Shown: piece by piece, positions 17,613 through 26,983 of the stretch
Numbering within the stretch: position 1 is the first letter of the stretch
How the letters are laid out: each line of letters begins with the position of its first letter
Source of the DNA: Candidatus Berkiella cookevillensis
Lineage (GTDB): Bacteria > Pseudomonadota > Gammaproteobacteria > Berkiellales > Berkiellaceae
Reading direction: 5' to 3'
Assembly: GCF_001431315.2 (NCBI RefSeq)
Contig: NZ_LKHV02000001.1
Span: 124,001 to 188,000, forward strand
DNA: 64,000 nt
The notes under the pieces: model-generated
What the model saw: the letters and a program-made list of their open reading frames with translations, nothing else
Told to the model about the DNA's origin: nothing
Databases searched by the model: none
Made by a program: the position numbers and the translations under genes

Positions 17613-18932
17613 ATGTCTAATAAAATTGGCTTTTGGTCTGTGTTTGAGTTGGTGTCAATTAGCCAGATTGGCTCTGGCCTCGTGCTTCCTGCCAGCTTAG
17701 CGTTTTACGGCAAACTCACCTTAATAGGTTGGATCATTTCCAGCATGGGCGCAATTTTATTAGCCGTCATGTTTTCTGAGTTATGTGTGCGCTTTCCAAG
17801 AACAGGTGGACCTAATGTTTATGTCCATGAAGCATTTGGATCTTCTGCCGCATTTTTTACTGGCTGGACCTATTGGGTTATCTCTTGGATCAGCACAATT
17901 GCTATTGTGACATCAGCGGTAGGTTACTTAACCCCGTTTATAGGTGAGCAGTCTTCCCAAGTATATTTTGTGCTGGAAGCCTTGTTAATGATTGCGATTT
18001 GCGCTTTTAACTGTAAAGGGGTAAGCGCTGCAAGTCGTACTAAATTTGTTGTCATTGCTTTGAAGATGATCCCGCTTATCGTCGTGCCTGTCGCGGCATT
18101 GTTCTTCTTTGATAGTGGTAATTTTGCTAAACTTGAGATTGAGCCAGAAGAGACCTCTTCTGTTTTAAATAGTGTGGTTATTCTCACTTTTTGGGGATTT
18201 ATCGGTTTTGAGTCAGCAACCACGGCTGCCAGCGAAGTAAGCAATCCTAAGCGTATTATTCCACCAGCCTTAATTATTGGCACTATTTTTGTTGCCATTG
18301 TTTACTTTATCTCAAGTCTGGGAATCATGGGCGTTATTCCAAGTGCTGAACTCATCAATTCTGAAGCACCTTATGCAGATGCTGCGAGAATTGTTTTTGG
18401 TGGATACTGGTATCTGTTTATTTCCTTGGTTGCCGCCATTATTTGCATTGGTGCTATTAACAGCTGGACTTTAGCGAGTGGTCAGATTGCTCTGGGTATT
18501 ACCCAAGATGGCTTGATGCCAAAGTTTTTTGCACAAACCAACAAGCATGGTGTGCCTGTGGTGCCCTTGATGATTAGTTGTATTGGCTCAATATTTTTTC
18601 TATTTTTGACTCAAAATGAAAGCTTAACAGAGAAAGTAAATACCATTATAGATTTATCTGTTGTCTCTTTTTTATTTGTTTATGTATTGTGCTGCTTGGC
18701 TTTCTTGAAAATTATTTGGCAAGAAAAGAAAGTCATTCCTCTATGGCAGTGGTTATGTGGCTTAGTTTCTTTAGGGTTTTGCCTGTGGATTATCGCTTCT
18801 ACACCCGTGATGACCTTATTACTTTCAAGCTTATTTGTATTCAGTGGCTTGCCCGTGTACTTTTTTCGACGTAAAAAATTAAAGCGGATGATTATGAATC
18901 CGGTCGTGACAGAAGCGGCATTAGCAGAATAA
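17613..18932 (+). CDS. APC-family amino acid/polyamine permease
   Basis: 439 residues with about twelve hydrophobic spans. The first has the unwound-helix motif SQIGSGLVLP, equivalent to the substrate-binding GSGVF of AdiC/PotE transporters. FPRTGGPNVYVHEAFG and the following WTYWVISW match the APC region around spans 2-3, and GFESATTAASEVSNPKR is the conserved loop after span 6. It is likely an inner-membrane exchanger for amino acids or amines; the substrate cannot be assigned. A stem AGAAGCGGC/GCCGCTTCT (18911-18942) spans the stop codon. Confidence 0.9.
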   Translation: MSNKIGFWSVFELVSISQIGSGLVLPASLAFYGKLTLIGWIISSMGAILLAVMFSELCVRFPRTGGPNVYVHEAFGSSAAFFTGWTYWVISWISTIAIVTSAVGYLTPFIGEQSSQVYFVLEALLMIAICAFNCKGVSAASRTKFVVIALKMIPLIVVPVAALFFFDSGNFAKLEIEPEETSSVLNSVVILTFWGFIGFESATTAASEVSNPKRIIPPALIIGTIFVAIVYFISSLGIMGVIPSAELINSEAPYADAARIVFGGYWYLFISLVAAIICIGAINSWTLASGQIALGITQDGLMPKFFAQTNKHGVPVVPLMISCIGSIFFLFLTQNESLTEKVNTIIDLSVVSFLFVYVLCCLAFLKIIWQEKKVIPLWQWLCGLVSLGFCLWIIASTPVMTLLLSSLFVFSGLPVYFFRRKKLKRMIMNPVVTEAALAE

Positions 18933-19043
18933 AGCCGCTTCTCAATGATGGAGACAAGGCTAAAGATTGCTTAGACTTGTATAAAAACCTTCCTTTGTTA
19001 GAATGTGCCTCAATGTTGTGTAGTTACACTGAGGATAGATTTT

Positions 19044-21119
19044 ATGCTAGATTTTCAACCCACACCCTCATCACTCTTTAACCCTTATTATAGTCCTGCG
19101 CTTAAACCTGTTTTAGATGAATTGGTGGCAAGATTGCATCGCACCTTTCCCAATTATCATCTGCAACGTAAAGCGACTTTAGAGGCAATACAATTTGTCC
19201 TCAATGCCAATGTTCTTAATATTCATGATCTAAAACAAAATCCTGAACGTTTTTTCTTTACTTTTGAATTATTAGGTCTTGCGGGTGGGGGATCTTTTGC
19301 AACAGCTTTAGGTGTGCAATATTTATTGGCGGGTGGTTCTTTGTTAAATCTTGCTTCTCCAGAACTCTGTGCACATTATCTTCCTGACATTGCAAAGGGC
19401 AATCTTTGGGGATGTTTGGCGATGACAGAGGTAGGGCATGGTTCTAATGTCAAAGGTATTGAGACAACGGCGCGATATGAGCCTGAGTCAGATCAGCTGA
19501 TCATCGATAATTTTAATTGGGTTTATCAAAATGGAAAATTGCAATATTGGGATGATGAGCAAGCAAGATATCACAGCTTAACTGCAAGAAAATGTTGGAT
19601 AGGAAATTCAGGGTATGCGCATATTGGGGTTGTGATTGCGCAATTGTTTGTTCCTCATGAGGGAGAATGGGTGCATAAAGGCCCGCATGCTTTCTTGGTG
19701 CCAATGCGTAATGTCGTTACGAATGAGCCAAAAGCAGGTGTTTCGGTTGAAGATATGGGCGAGAAAATGGGGCTTAATGGTGTATATAATGGTCTCATTC
19801 GTTTTCAAGATGTTCGTATTCCGCGTGATAACTTAATGATGCACAATATTGTCTCGCTCTCAAATCAGGGCGTGCATCAAAAATTAGTAGCAGCTCCAAT
19901 GTTGAGTTTATACAGTAGCATTCAATATGGTCGCACTTTTATTGCGGCAACCAGCCATTCTCTGATCAATGTCAATTTGAGTATTTTAATGCAAATGCGT
20001 GACAGTCATCGCTTATCGCCTAATGCAGCAACATTGGCAAAATGGATTGCGCGTACCTATGGCCTGCATTTTGCAAAAAAACACTTATTTCAAGCCTTAA
20101 AGCAAGGTGGGAACGATACGCTTGCGACAGGTATGAAAGTATTGACGACAGAGTATGCACATAAATTATTAGATGAGATGCGCTATTATTATACTTCCGC
20201 GCACTCTTTTCCTGTATTAGGTCATAATTTAGAGTTTGTATTCAAAGATTGGGTTGCAAGCTGCACTTATGAGGGAGACAATCCTGTCATAGCGCAAAAA
20301 GTGCCTGGTGATCTCTTGATTTCGCTGATGATGATGACCAAAGGATTTAATTTTTCTCGAGACGTGCCAATGATTTGGAAAATGTTTAATCAAATACGAC
20401 CTCGTCTTTGGGGGGAAACGCCACTGCTGGAGCATATGCAGCAAGGATGTTGGTATTTGGTATTGGCTTTGAGTTTAAAGTTGCAATCAGGCTATGACAA
20501 AGCACTGTCTAAAGAGGAAAAAGAAGCACATCAAGCACGTATTTGGAATGATTGTCAGATATTCATTATTAAAATGGCACATCTTTGGACAGCTTTATCG
20601 GTATTAGAAATATTTTCCAAAGAGGCTTCATCGCACACGAATGAAAAGATGAGAGATTTAGCAGAGTATATGGCAACCTGTGTCTATCAAGAAGAATTCG
20701 TGCAGGCCTTTTTTCATTCCGAAGCTTTAAAAGAACAATATGCTTTTCAAGGCACAGATAAATTGACGACTCTATTGAAGTATTGTTTGTCCAAAGTGGA
20801 TGGTTTTGTGCCAACGCAAGCATCTTTTAAGCGTTTAAAAGAACAACAATCAGAATGTTTGCAAAGACTCGTACCGCATTTTAATGATTTTGAGAAGGAA
20901 TTGGTGGGGCAAAGTGACTTTGTTGCATTACTGCGCAAGCGCTTATTTACTCTACCAGAGAAGGAAGTGGATATTGATGGTTTGATGGAGGGCATGCGGC
21001 ATTTAACGATATGGCATGATTTAAAGCGTGGCACCAAAGCACCTGTTTCAGCGTCTGCGACAGATGAGCTGTCTTTGTCAGAACCTATCTATTCAGCGCA
21101 CCTGCGGGCAAGGCTCTAG
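19044..21119 (+). CDS. Acyl-CoA dehydrogenase/oxidase family flavoprotein
   Basis: 691 residues from the ATG at 19044, which has GAGG nine bases upstream; a GTG at 19005 in the same frame has no such site. The flavin-binding stretch LWGCLAMTEVGHGSNVKGIETTARY matches the acyl-CoA oxidase/dehydrogenase TEVGHGS motif. GVSVEDMGEKMGLNGVYNGLIRFQDVRIPRDNLM is the family's second block. The length and C-terminal extension are closer to eukaryotic-type acyl-CoA oxidases (about 660 residues) than to 380-residue dehydrogenases. It probably oxidises fatty acyl-CoA at the alpha-beta bond; electron acceptor and chain length unknown. There are no other fatty-acid genes next to it. Confidence 0.88.
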   Translation: MLDFQPTPSSLFNPYYSPALKPVLDELVARLHRTFPNYHLQRKATLEAIQFVLNANVLNIHDLKQNPERFFFTFELLGLAGGGSFATALGVQYLLAGGSLLNLASPELCAHYLPDIAKGNLWGCLAMTEVGHGSNVKGIETTARYEPESDQLIIDNFNWVYQNGKLQYWDDEQARYHSLTARKCWIGNSGYAHIGVVIAQLFVPHEGEWVHKGPHAFLVPMRNVVTNEPKAGVSVEDMGEKMGLNGVYNGLIRFQDVRIPRDNLMMHNIVSLSNQGVHQKLVAAPMLSLYSSIQYGRTFIAATSHSLINVNLSILMQMRDSHRLSPNAATLAKWIARTYGLHFAKKHLFQALKQGGNDTLATGMKVLTTEYAHKLLDEMRYYYTSAHSFPVLGHNLEFVFKDWVASCTYEGDNPVIAQKVPGDLLISLMMMTKGFNFSRDVPMIWKMFNQIRPRLWGETPLLEHMQQGCWYLVLALSLKLQSGYDKALSKEEKEAHQARIWNDCQIFIIKMAHLWTALSVLEIFSKEASSHTNEKMRDLAEYMATCVYQEEFVQAFFHSEALKEQYAFQGTDKLTTLLKYCLSKVDGFVPTQASFKRLKEQQSECLQRLVPHFNDFEKELVGQSDFVALLRKRLFTLPEKEVDIDGLMEGMRHLTIWHDLKRGTKAPVSASATDELSLSEPIYSAHLRARL

Positions 21120-21194
21120 AAAGCAATTCATATTTTTAGTCAAGTAACTTTTTTAATTAATTGAAATATATAGCTTTATTTAGAATTGATGATT

Positions 21195-21218
21195 GCCTAT
21201 CTGTCACAAAAGATAGGC
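21195..21218 (+). terminator. Hairpin after the acyl-CoA dehydrogenase gene
   Basis: GCCTATCT-8 nt-AGATAGGC, an 8-bp perfect stem 75 bases beyond the stop. The following bases are only moderately T-rich (GCTCATTTATCTTT), so it is a plausible but weak intrinsic terminator. Confidence 0.5.
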
Positions 21219-21238
21219 GCTCATTTATCTTTAAGATG

Positions 21239-21247
21239 TGATATACT
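21239..21247 (+). promoter_or_regulatory. Extended -10 promoter of the RhlE gene
   Basis: TG-A-TATACT is an extended -10 element. It lies 130 bases ahead of the helicase start and would give a long 5' leader, a feature of some cold-inducible helicase messages. The -35 is not convincing. Confidence 0.45.
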
Positions 21248-21376
21248 GAGCAGCTTAACTTTGGCAAAAATCACAGTGACTACTTGTCCTAAAACCCTCG
21301 CAAACGAAGGAGAAGAGACTTTCCCTCGTACAGAGTGTGTAGTTACAAAATAAATTCATCTTTTTCAGGAATTCTC

Positions 21377-23170
21377 ATGACATTTAAATCTCTTGGTTTA
21401 ATCGAAGCCATTCTCCTTGCAGTTGAAGAAAAGGGTTATCAAACACCTTCTCCTATTCAGGCACAAACCATACCTGCTATTTTGCAAGGTAAAGATGTGA
21501 TGGCTTCTGCACAGACAGGAACAGGTAAAACGGCAGGTTTTGTACTGCCTATATTACAAAAATTAAGTAAATTACCACCTGTCAAACCGCGGTATATCCG
21601 CACATTAATATTGGCGCCTACGCGTGAATTAGCCGCGCAAATTGAAGAAAGTACTTTTGCATATGGCAAGAATTTAAAATTAAAATCAGCGGCTGTATTT
21701 GGTGGTGTAAAAATCAATCCTCAAATTCAAGCTTTAGAACGCGGCGTAGATATTTTGATTGCAACCCCTGGCAGATTAATGGATCTCTATGAGCAAAATG
21801 CAGTAAAATTTAATGAGTTAAGCGTTCTTGTCTTAGATGAAGCAGATAGAATGCTAGACATGGGATTTATCAAAGACATTCGACGTGTGTTGTCGTTGCT
21901 TCCTAAAAATAGACAAAATCTTTTATTTTCTGCCACTTTTTCGAATGATATTTTTGCCTTAGCAAAAGGCTTATTGCATAACCCCATTGAGATCAATGTA
22001 GCACCTAGAAACACTACCGCAAAAGGTATCTCTCAAGTTGTTTATCCTGTTGATAAGATGCGCAAAGCAGAACTCTTAAGTCATTTGATCCAAACAAAGC
22101 AGTGGTATCAAGCGCTGATTTTCTGCCGTACCAAACATGGCGCAAATAAGCTGGTTAAATCTTTGCATTTAGATGGCATTGAAGCGCTTGCTATCCATGG
22201 CAATAAAAGCCAAGCTCAGCGCACAAAGGCACTCGCTGAATTCAAACAGGGTAAAATTCAAATTCTAGTAGCAACCGATATTGCTGCACGCGGACTAGAT
22301 ATTGATCAGCTCCCCTTTGTGGTTAACTTTGATTTGCCCAATATTCCAGAAGACTATGTGCATCGTATTGGTCGTACAGGTCGGGCAGGCGCAGAAGGTC
22401 AAGCAATCTCATTGGTCAGTGCGGATGAAATTAAGCAATTGCTTGATATTGAACGATTGATTAAAGCTAAAATTCAGCGTCAAGAAATTGATTCCTTTGA
22501 GCCTAGACATAATTTGCCCTCTCCTGCGGAAAAAAGTCATCATCATACAAAGCCGGTAAGACGTACGGGTGGAAATGCGCAGCGCCCACAAGAGCGTCGC
22601 TCTCATTCCTCTTCTACAGAGAGAACAGGTAGTGGCAATAGAGGTAGAAGTTCTGAACAACCTTCTAGTGCGCCCTTTAGAGCCAGACAAGAAGATAATA
22701 GAGCAAAACCTGCAAGAAGTTTTGAAAGAAGAGCAGAGTCTGGCTTTAAACCACGCGAAGAAAAGCCCACAAGAGGCAGAAATTTTGAGCAAGGTTCTGG
22801 TGCGCCCTTTAGAGCCAGACAAGAAGATAATAGGGCAAGACCTGCAAGAAATTTTGAAAGAAGAGCAGAGTCTGGTTTTAAAGCACGTGAAGAAAAGCCC
22901 ACAAGAGGCAGAAGCTTTGAGCAAGGTTCTGGCGCGCCCTTTAGAGCCAGACAAGAGGATAATAGGGCAAGACCTGCAAGAAATTTTGAAAGAAGAGCTG
23001 AGACTGGCTTTAAATCACGTGAAGAAAAGGCTGGTCAAGGTAGAGGTTTTGAGCAGGGTTCTAGAGCGCCGTTTAAAAAGCGCAATACTGAAAATCCCAA
23101 TGAAAGAACAAGAGAATCTTCTCGTCAGCGTAAAAAACTAGCGCGAGAAGAATATGGACACGAAGAGTAG
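21377..23170 (+). CDS. rhlE: DEAD-box RNA helicase, RhlE type, with repeated RGG-like tail
   Basis: 598 codons including the stop, from ATG 21377 (AGGA seven to ten bases ahead); the frame is open upstream to 21335 without a better site. The core has the Q motif, AQTGTGKT (45-52), PTRELA, VLDEAD, SATF and [10 protein letters not shown]. The C-terminal third consists of a 44-residue unit (132 bp) rich in Arg, Gly, Glu and Phe, starting at 22643, 22775 and 22907, with a decayed fourth unit at 23039. The tail is probably an unstructured RNA-binding region. Role: ATP-dependent RNA remodelling in ribosome assembly or cold growth (family knowledge). Confidence 0.93.
   Translation: MTFKSLGLIEAILLAVEEKGYQTPSPIQAQTIPAILQGKDVMASAQTGTGKTAGFVLPILQKLSKLPPVKPRYIRTLILAPTRELAAQIEESTFAYGKNLKLKSAAVFGGVKINPQIQALERGVDILIATPGRLMDLYEQNAVKFNELSVLVLDEADRMLDMGFIKDIRRVLSLLPKNRQNLLFSATFSNDIFALAKGLLHNPIEINVAPRNTTAKGISQVVYPVDKMRKAELLSHLIQTKQWYQALIFCRTKHGANKLVKSLHLDGIEALAIHGNKSQAQRTKALAEFKQGKIQILVATDIAARGLDIDQLPFVVNFDLPNIPEDYVHRIGRTGRAGAEGQAISLVSADEIKQLLDIERLIKAKIQRQEIDSFEPRHNLPSPAEKSHHHTKPVRRTGGNAQRPQERRSHSSSTERTGSGNRGRSSEQPSSAPFRARQEDNRAKPARSFERRAESGFKPREEKPTRGRNFEQGSGAPFRARQEDNRARPARNFERRAESGFKAREEKPTRGRSFEQGSGAPFRARQEDNRARPARNFERRAETGFKSREEKAGQGRGFEQGSRAPFKKRNTENPNERTRESSRQRKKLAREEYGHEE
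22643..23110 (+). repeat. 132-bp in-frame tandem repeat
   Basis: Units begin at 22643, 22775, 22907 and 23039, exactly 132 bp apart. Units 2 and 3 are nearly identical, while unit 1 and the partial unit 4 are diverged. The period is a multiple of three, so copy-number change keeps the helicase reading frame. Confidence 0.9.
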
Positions 23171-23238
23171 ATATAGCTTCTAAGCTAATATGAGTGATTT
23201 AACAGTAAGATTGTATCTGTACAAATGCAATCTTGCTG

Positions 23239-23385
23239 TATAGTCTTCGCATATGAGTTTTACCCGCAAGGGGCACAATGTCAGGGGTGTTGTCTTCGCC
23301 CTCTCGCAATCCTCATGTACTAATATGTACACTCCGGTTGCTCGAGGCTTGACGCCTACCCGAAAACTCATGTGCTGTGACTATA
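23239..23385. repeat. MITE-like element, copy A
   Basis: 147 bp starting TATAGTC and ending GACTATA. The ends pair well beyond this: left TATAGTCTTCGCATATGAG against the reverse complement of the right end TATAGTCACAGCACATGAG, then TTTT on both. The internal part is shared with the 42193 copy in inverted orientation. It lies between the helicase and the DUF2062 gene, ending 5 bp from the latter's stop codon. There is no coding capacity. Confidence 0.85.
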
Positions 23386-23390
23386 ACTCT

Positions 23391-23891
23391 CTATCTTCTT
23401 TGAAGTTGGCGTAATTTCCAAGCTTTTGCAATCTGTATACGCCAGAAAATTCGCACTGAAAAATTGCCAATAATAGCAAGTACACCACCACAGACAATGC
23501 TGCCAAGAAGTAGTGGCTCCCATATTTCTTTACAGATCCCCCATGAATGAAAATGTACATCTGTCATCGACATACCTAGTATTTTAGCGCCCACAAAATA
23601 AGCAAAGCCAAACATAGGTACCATAGTGAAGGGGTTAACAATCCATACTAATAATACAGCAATGGCTAAGTTTGCACGCAACCAAATGGCAAATAGCGCG
23701 GCAATCAGCATATGGCCTACGAAAGGGATATAAGCAACAAATAAGCCGATACTGACAGCCGTTGCTACAGAATAGCGATTTAAATGCCAGAGGTTTGGAT
23801 TTGTTAGTAGTGTGCCAAAAAGTTTGAGTACTTTGTGATTTTGTAATTGATGAGGATGGGGTAGGAATCGTTTAATAAATTGCTTTGCCAT
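23391..23891 (-). CDS. DUF2062 membrane protein
   Basis: 166 residues from ATG 23891, which has a strong AAGGGGGG 11 bases upstream; the frame continues to a TTG at 23927 but that lacks support. HPHQLQNHKVLK near the N-terminus, then two to three spans with VGHMLIAALFAIWLRANLAIAVLLVWIVNPFTMVP, are typical of DUF2062 proteins. Function unknown in the family. A MITE-like repeat lies directly downstream. Confidence 0.85.
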   Translation of the reverse strand: MAKQFIKRFLPHPHQLQNHKVLKLFGTLLTNPNLWHLNRYSVATAVSIGLFVAYIPFVGHMLIAALFAIWLRANLAIAVLLVWIVNPFTMVPMFGFAYFVGAKILGMSMTDVHFHSWGICKEIWEPLLLGSIVCGGVLAIIGNFSVRIFWRIQIAKAWKLRQLQRR

Positions 23892-24172
23892 ATCTAAACG
23901 TTCCCCCCTTAGATGCAGATAATTCAAAACCTAAGATCATAGGCGCTTAAGCAACTTTTGTCTAGTCTGTTGGCCTGGTGAGCTACCCCATTTGTCTCAT
24001 ATGCTTTAGCTATATATACTTATTTTTTCAGATATTTAAATAAATTTAATAGCGATCATGTAAAGAATTATCTATTCCTCATTGATATGAAAAATGATAT
24101 GCGTATATATTCAAAATTATAGAAAAATACAGCATCATTTTTATATTTATAGAGAAGTGAGTATAAGATTAA

Positions 24173-25087
24173 TCAGCCAGTGCCTTTCATTTTATTAGGA
24201 CCTTTGAGTGCATCTTTCTCAATGTATTCAATAATAGCGCCCGCTACATCTTTGCCGGTGGCTTCTTCAATGCCGCGTAAGCCAGGAGAGGAATTGACTT
24301 CTAAAACAAGAGGGCCATGTGCAGAGCGAATAATATCAACACCGGCAACATCTAAGCCCATGACTTTGGCAGCACGTACAGCGAGCTGGCGTTCTTCTGG
24401 TTTTAATTTGACGAGTGTTGCTGTGCCTCCTCTGTGTAAATTGGATCGGAATTCTCCTTCTACAGCAGAGCGTTGCATAGCAGCGATAACTTTGTCATTG
24501 ACGACAAAGCATCGAATATCAGAACCATTAGCTTCTTTTATAAATTCTTGCACAAGAAAATTAGCATCTAAACTTCTAAAAGCATTGATCAATACTTCAG
24601 CGGCTTTATTGGTTTCCGCCAAAACAACGCCACTGCCATGCGTGCTCTCGATGATTTTTACAACGAGAGGGGCACCTCCTACAAAGGAAATGAGTTCATC
24701 CGTTGCATCCGCAGAATGCGCATAACCTGTGATAGGCATCCCCACACCTTTGCGTGCAAGTAATTGATGAGCGCGTAATTTATCTCTTGAACGCGTAATC
24801 GCAATGGATTCATTCATGCAGTATACGCCCGCAACTTCAAACTGACGTAATACAGCAGTGCCATAGGCAGTGACAGAGGAGCCAATTCTTGGAATAACTG
24901 CATCAAATTTCAGTAATTGTTTTTTGTCTCGAGCCTTATAAAAAACAGTTGGCTTATTGGCAGTGATATTCATATAGCAATTCAGTACATCTATCACCTT
25001 TGCATCATGCCCACGCTCCGTTGCAGCTTCTACCAGTCGTCTGGTGGAATACAACTTAGCGTTGCGTGATAGAATACCAATTCTCAT
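24173..25087 (-). CDS. rimK: Ribosomal protein S6 glutamate ligase RimK
   Basis: 304 residues, an ATP-grasp ligase matching RimK over its length: [21 protein letters not shown] at the start, then [51 protein letters not shown] and the metal-binding [14 protein letters not shown]. It adds glutamates to the C-terminus of ribosomal protein S6. The usual neighbour genes seen in other species are not here. It is monocistronic, with a 220-bp AT-rich gap upstream. Confidence 0.95.
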   Translation of the reverse strand: MRIGILSRNAKLYSTRRLVEAATERGHDAKVIDVLNCYMNITANKPTVFYKARDKKQLLKFDAVIPRIGSSVTAYGTAVLRQFEVAGVYCMNESIAITRSRDKLRAHQLLARKGVGMPITGYAHSADATDELISFVGGAPLVVKIIESTHGSGVVLAETNKAAEVLINAFRSLDANFLVQEFIKEANGSDIRCFVVNDKVIAAMQRSAVEGEFRSNLHRGGTATLVKLKPEERQLAVRAAKVMGLDVAGVDIIRSAHGPLVLEVNSSPGLRGIEEATGKDVAGAIIEYIEKDALKGPNKMKGTG

Positions 25088-25309
25088 GAATGCGCTCCTA
25101 TAAATTTAAGAAATTTTGTATGTTAAATTGCAAACATAGATAAAAGCTTGCTGTCTATAGCAAGTGACGTGTTGCTTAACATGGTTAATCGTATTAAAAA
25201 AAGACAAGGTAAATAAGAAGGCTCTCATAATAAACATATTATGGGTAAAAGCCATTCCTTCTGCATTTTTTTCTTAGCACGAATAAGTTATCATTCAAAA
25301 TAATTGTTT

Positions 25310-26209
25310 TTATATCACCCTTTTAGATTGAGTTTGTAAAGCTAGAGCTGCATTAGAAGTGGTGGGTGGGGTGTGTTGTTCTCCACAATAATTTTCAATG
25401 ATTTGCCATGGCCCAGGGTGATAAAGTGTCACAATAGGTTGCTTGAGCGATTGATCAACATCGAGCCATTCGAAAGAATCAATGATGTCATCTGTTGTTG
25501 TTAATTTTAATTCATTGAGCTTTGCAATCAAGTCGCTCAGTTCGGCATCATCGTTTGTTTGCTTTGCGGTGTCTTGTTTTACGCACGTTGTAGTGAAAGT
25601 CGCTTGTAATACTGGTTTTAGGACATGGGGTCCTAATAGATGCTTTCCTGCTTTGCGACCACAAAAAGCACCAAAGCTTTTGGCAGGCCCCTCCATCAGA
25701 AAATAGGTTGGCAAAGTGAACAAAGACGGCGGTCCCATAAAAATCACAAAGGCACCGGCGGCAATACTTGATCCAATGGTCGCTCCGGTGCCTTCCATGA
25801 GATCGTTCATTGTAATGTTCAGTATATAGTTACCAGCGCTATTGATAGCTGCCTTGGTAGAGTCTTTGATTCTGGTTTGAATCGTTTTGTAGTTTAGCTG
25901 ATAGCCATTACTGCTTGGATTAACAACCACAAAAGACAAATCACTTAGTTCTTCTTCGTTACCTATAAAAACGAGTGGTTGATCTAGAAAATGCTGCTCT
26001 GGTTTGGGTGAAATAACCCACCAAAAGAGGCGTTTGCTCGCAGAGCCTGTGGCGGTCATGAGGCTGTAACGTAAAGGTGTTGATATCCAAGCGGGTGCAA
26101 CAAGGTTCAATAAGCCATATTCCGCTGCATAGAGACCAAATCTTTTGGCTGTAGATGCTAAGAAATTATTAAGCGTGATTTGTTTTAAGAATTCGAGCAA
26201 CAAAACCAA
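25310..26209 (-). CDS. Hypothetical protein with hydrophobic centre
   Basis: 299 residues, not recognised. There is an N-terminal amphipathic or hydrophobic stretch (about 1-60) and a Gly/Ala/Phe-rich hydrophobic segment at about 140-180 that could span or insert into a membrane. A polar C-terminal half carries Asp/Thr-rich stretches (QTNDDAELSD, TTTDDIIDSFEWLD) and ends in a Thr/Pro/Ala tail. No signal peptide. It is monocistronic between rimK and the RRM gene. It could be a host-membrane-directed protein, but nothing shows this. Confidence 0.65.
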   Translation of the reverse strand: MVLLLEFLKQITLNNFLASTAKRFGLYAAEYGLLNLVAPAWISTPLRYSLMTATGSASKRLFWWVISPKPEQHFLDQPLVFIGNEEELSDLSFVVVNPSSNGYQLNYKTIQTRIKDSTKAAINSAGNYILNITMNDLMEGTGATIGSSIAAGAFVIFMGPPSLFTLPTYFLMEGPAKSFGAFCGRKAGKHLLGPHVLKPVLQATFTTTCVKQDTAKQTNDDAELSDLIAKLNELKLTTTDDIIDSFEWLDVDQSLKQPIVTLYHPGPWQIIENYCGEQHTPPTTSNAALALQTQSKRVI

Positions 26210-26309
26210 ATCCTTTTGATCTTATCATAAGGGTATAGTATCGGGTTGTCTTTTAGGAAGCGAATTTAGGTGTGCAAAAGAGAGGGGGACATATTGAAAA
26301 AGAGGCAAA

Positions 26310-26345
26310 AAAAAAGCAAGGCTAAGTTAATAGACTTGCTTTTTT
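26310..26345 (-). terminator. Intrinsic terminator of the RRM gene
   Basis: AAAAAAGCAAG and CTTGCTTTTTT pair (11 bp) around a 14-nt loop, followed on the minus strand by a run of nine T. It sits 30 bases past the RRM stop and is a convincing Rho-independent terminator; T-richness on both sides may let it act in both directions. Confidence 0.8.
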
Positions 26346-26373
26346 AGTGATCGGCTTAATTCAAAAGAATTAA

Positions 26374-26676
26374 CTACCAGCCACCACGGCTTCTACCAGC
26401 GCCACCGCTAGAACGGCTGCTACCACCGGCTTCACGCTCTTTTGCAATATTTACTTTCAGATTTCGGCCCATGAATTCTTTGCCGTTGGTGCTAAGTGCA
26501 TTTTGTGCATCAGCTTGGTTTTCGAAGCTGACGAAAGCAAAACCTCTTGCTTTACCAGTTTCACGGTCTTGAGGAATAATTACTTCACTGATAGAACCGA
26601 ATTCAGAATAAAATTGACGTAAATCATGTTCTGTAACTGAGTAGCTCAAGTTACCAACATATATTTTAGTTTGCAT
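26374..26676 (-). CDS. Small RRM RNA-binding protein
   Basis: 100 residues. One RNA-recognition motif fills residues 1-80: RNP2 is KIYVGNLSY and RNP1 is ARGFAFVSF. A short Ser/Gly/Arg tail (GGSSRSSGGAGRSRGGW) follows. This single-RRM, glycine-tailed form is like the cold-induced RNA chaperones of cyanobacteria and several proteobacteria. It probably binds single-stranded RNA. There is a long upstream region (26677-26900) without a gene, so a leader RNA is possible. Confidence 0.93.
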   Translation of the reverse strand: MQTKIYVGNLSYSVTEHDLRQFYSEFGSISEVIIPQDRETGKARGFAFVSFENQADAQNALSTNGKEFMGRNLKVNIAKEREAGGSSRSSGGAGRSRGGW

Positions 26677-26983
26677 AGCATGTTACCTTAGATATATTGA
26701 AAATTAACAGGACAGAGTACTTAAAGCGAACATATTGCTTTAATATGGACTTTGTCTGACCTCGCACTATATCTCAATCCCATGAAATTGCAAGTATCTG
26801 AGACCAAAGGTGTGCAATTCCCGATAATTTCTTTTAATTTCGCAAAAAGTCATCAAACTAAGAATATTTTGCTGGACAGCTCTCTCAGCAAGAGAGCCTT
26901 AGCTAGAGCTTTCGTAGATTAATCATATTGGGCAGGAGCTGATATAATGCCCCTCCCAAGATAAAGTCGGTGCTGTGATCCTT
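26677..26983. other. Divergent intergenic region between RRM and uup genes
   Basis: About 300 bp with no gene. It must hold the promoters of both flanking genes. A small CTCTC/GAGAG stem occurs at 26882-26896, and an extended -10 for uup at 26940-26948. Nothing else was recognised. Confidence 0.5.
26940..26948 (+). promoter_or_regulatory. Extended -10 promoter for uup
   Basis: TGA-TATAAT is preceded by a weak -35 (TTAATC, 26919-26924). It lies 36 bases ahead of the likely ATG at 26984. Confidence 0.5.

Noticed and set aside
22569-23141. Long open frame in a second phase across the rhlE tail (190 codons)
   Set aside because: It arises because the 132-bp repeat keeps three frames open; the translation is a repetitive low-complexity string and the RhlE frame carries the helicase motifs.
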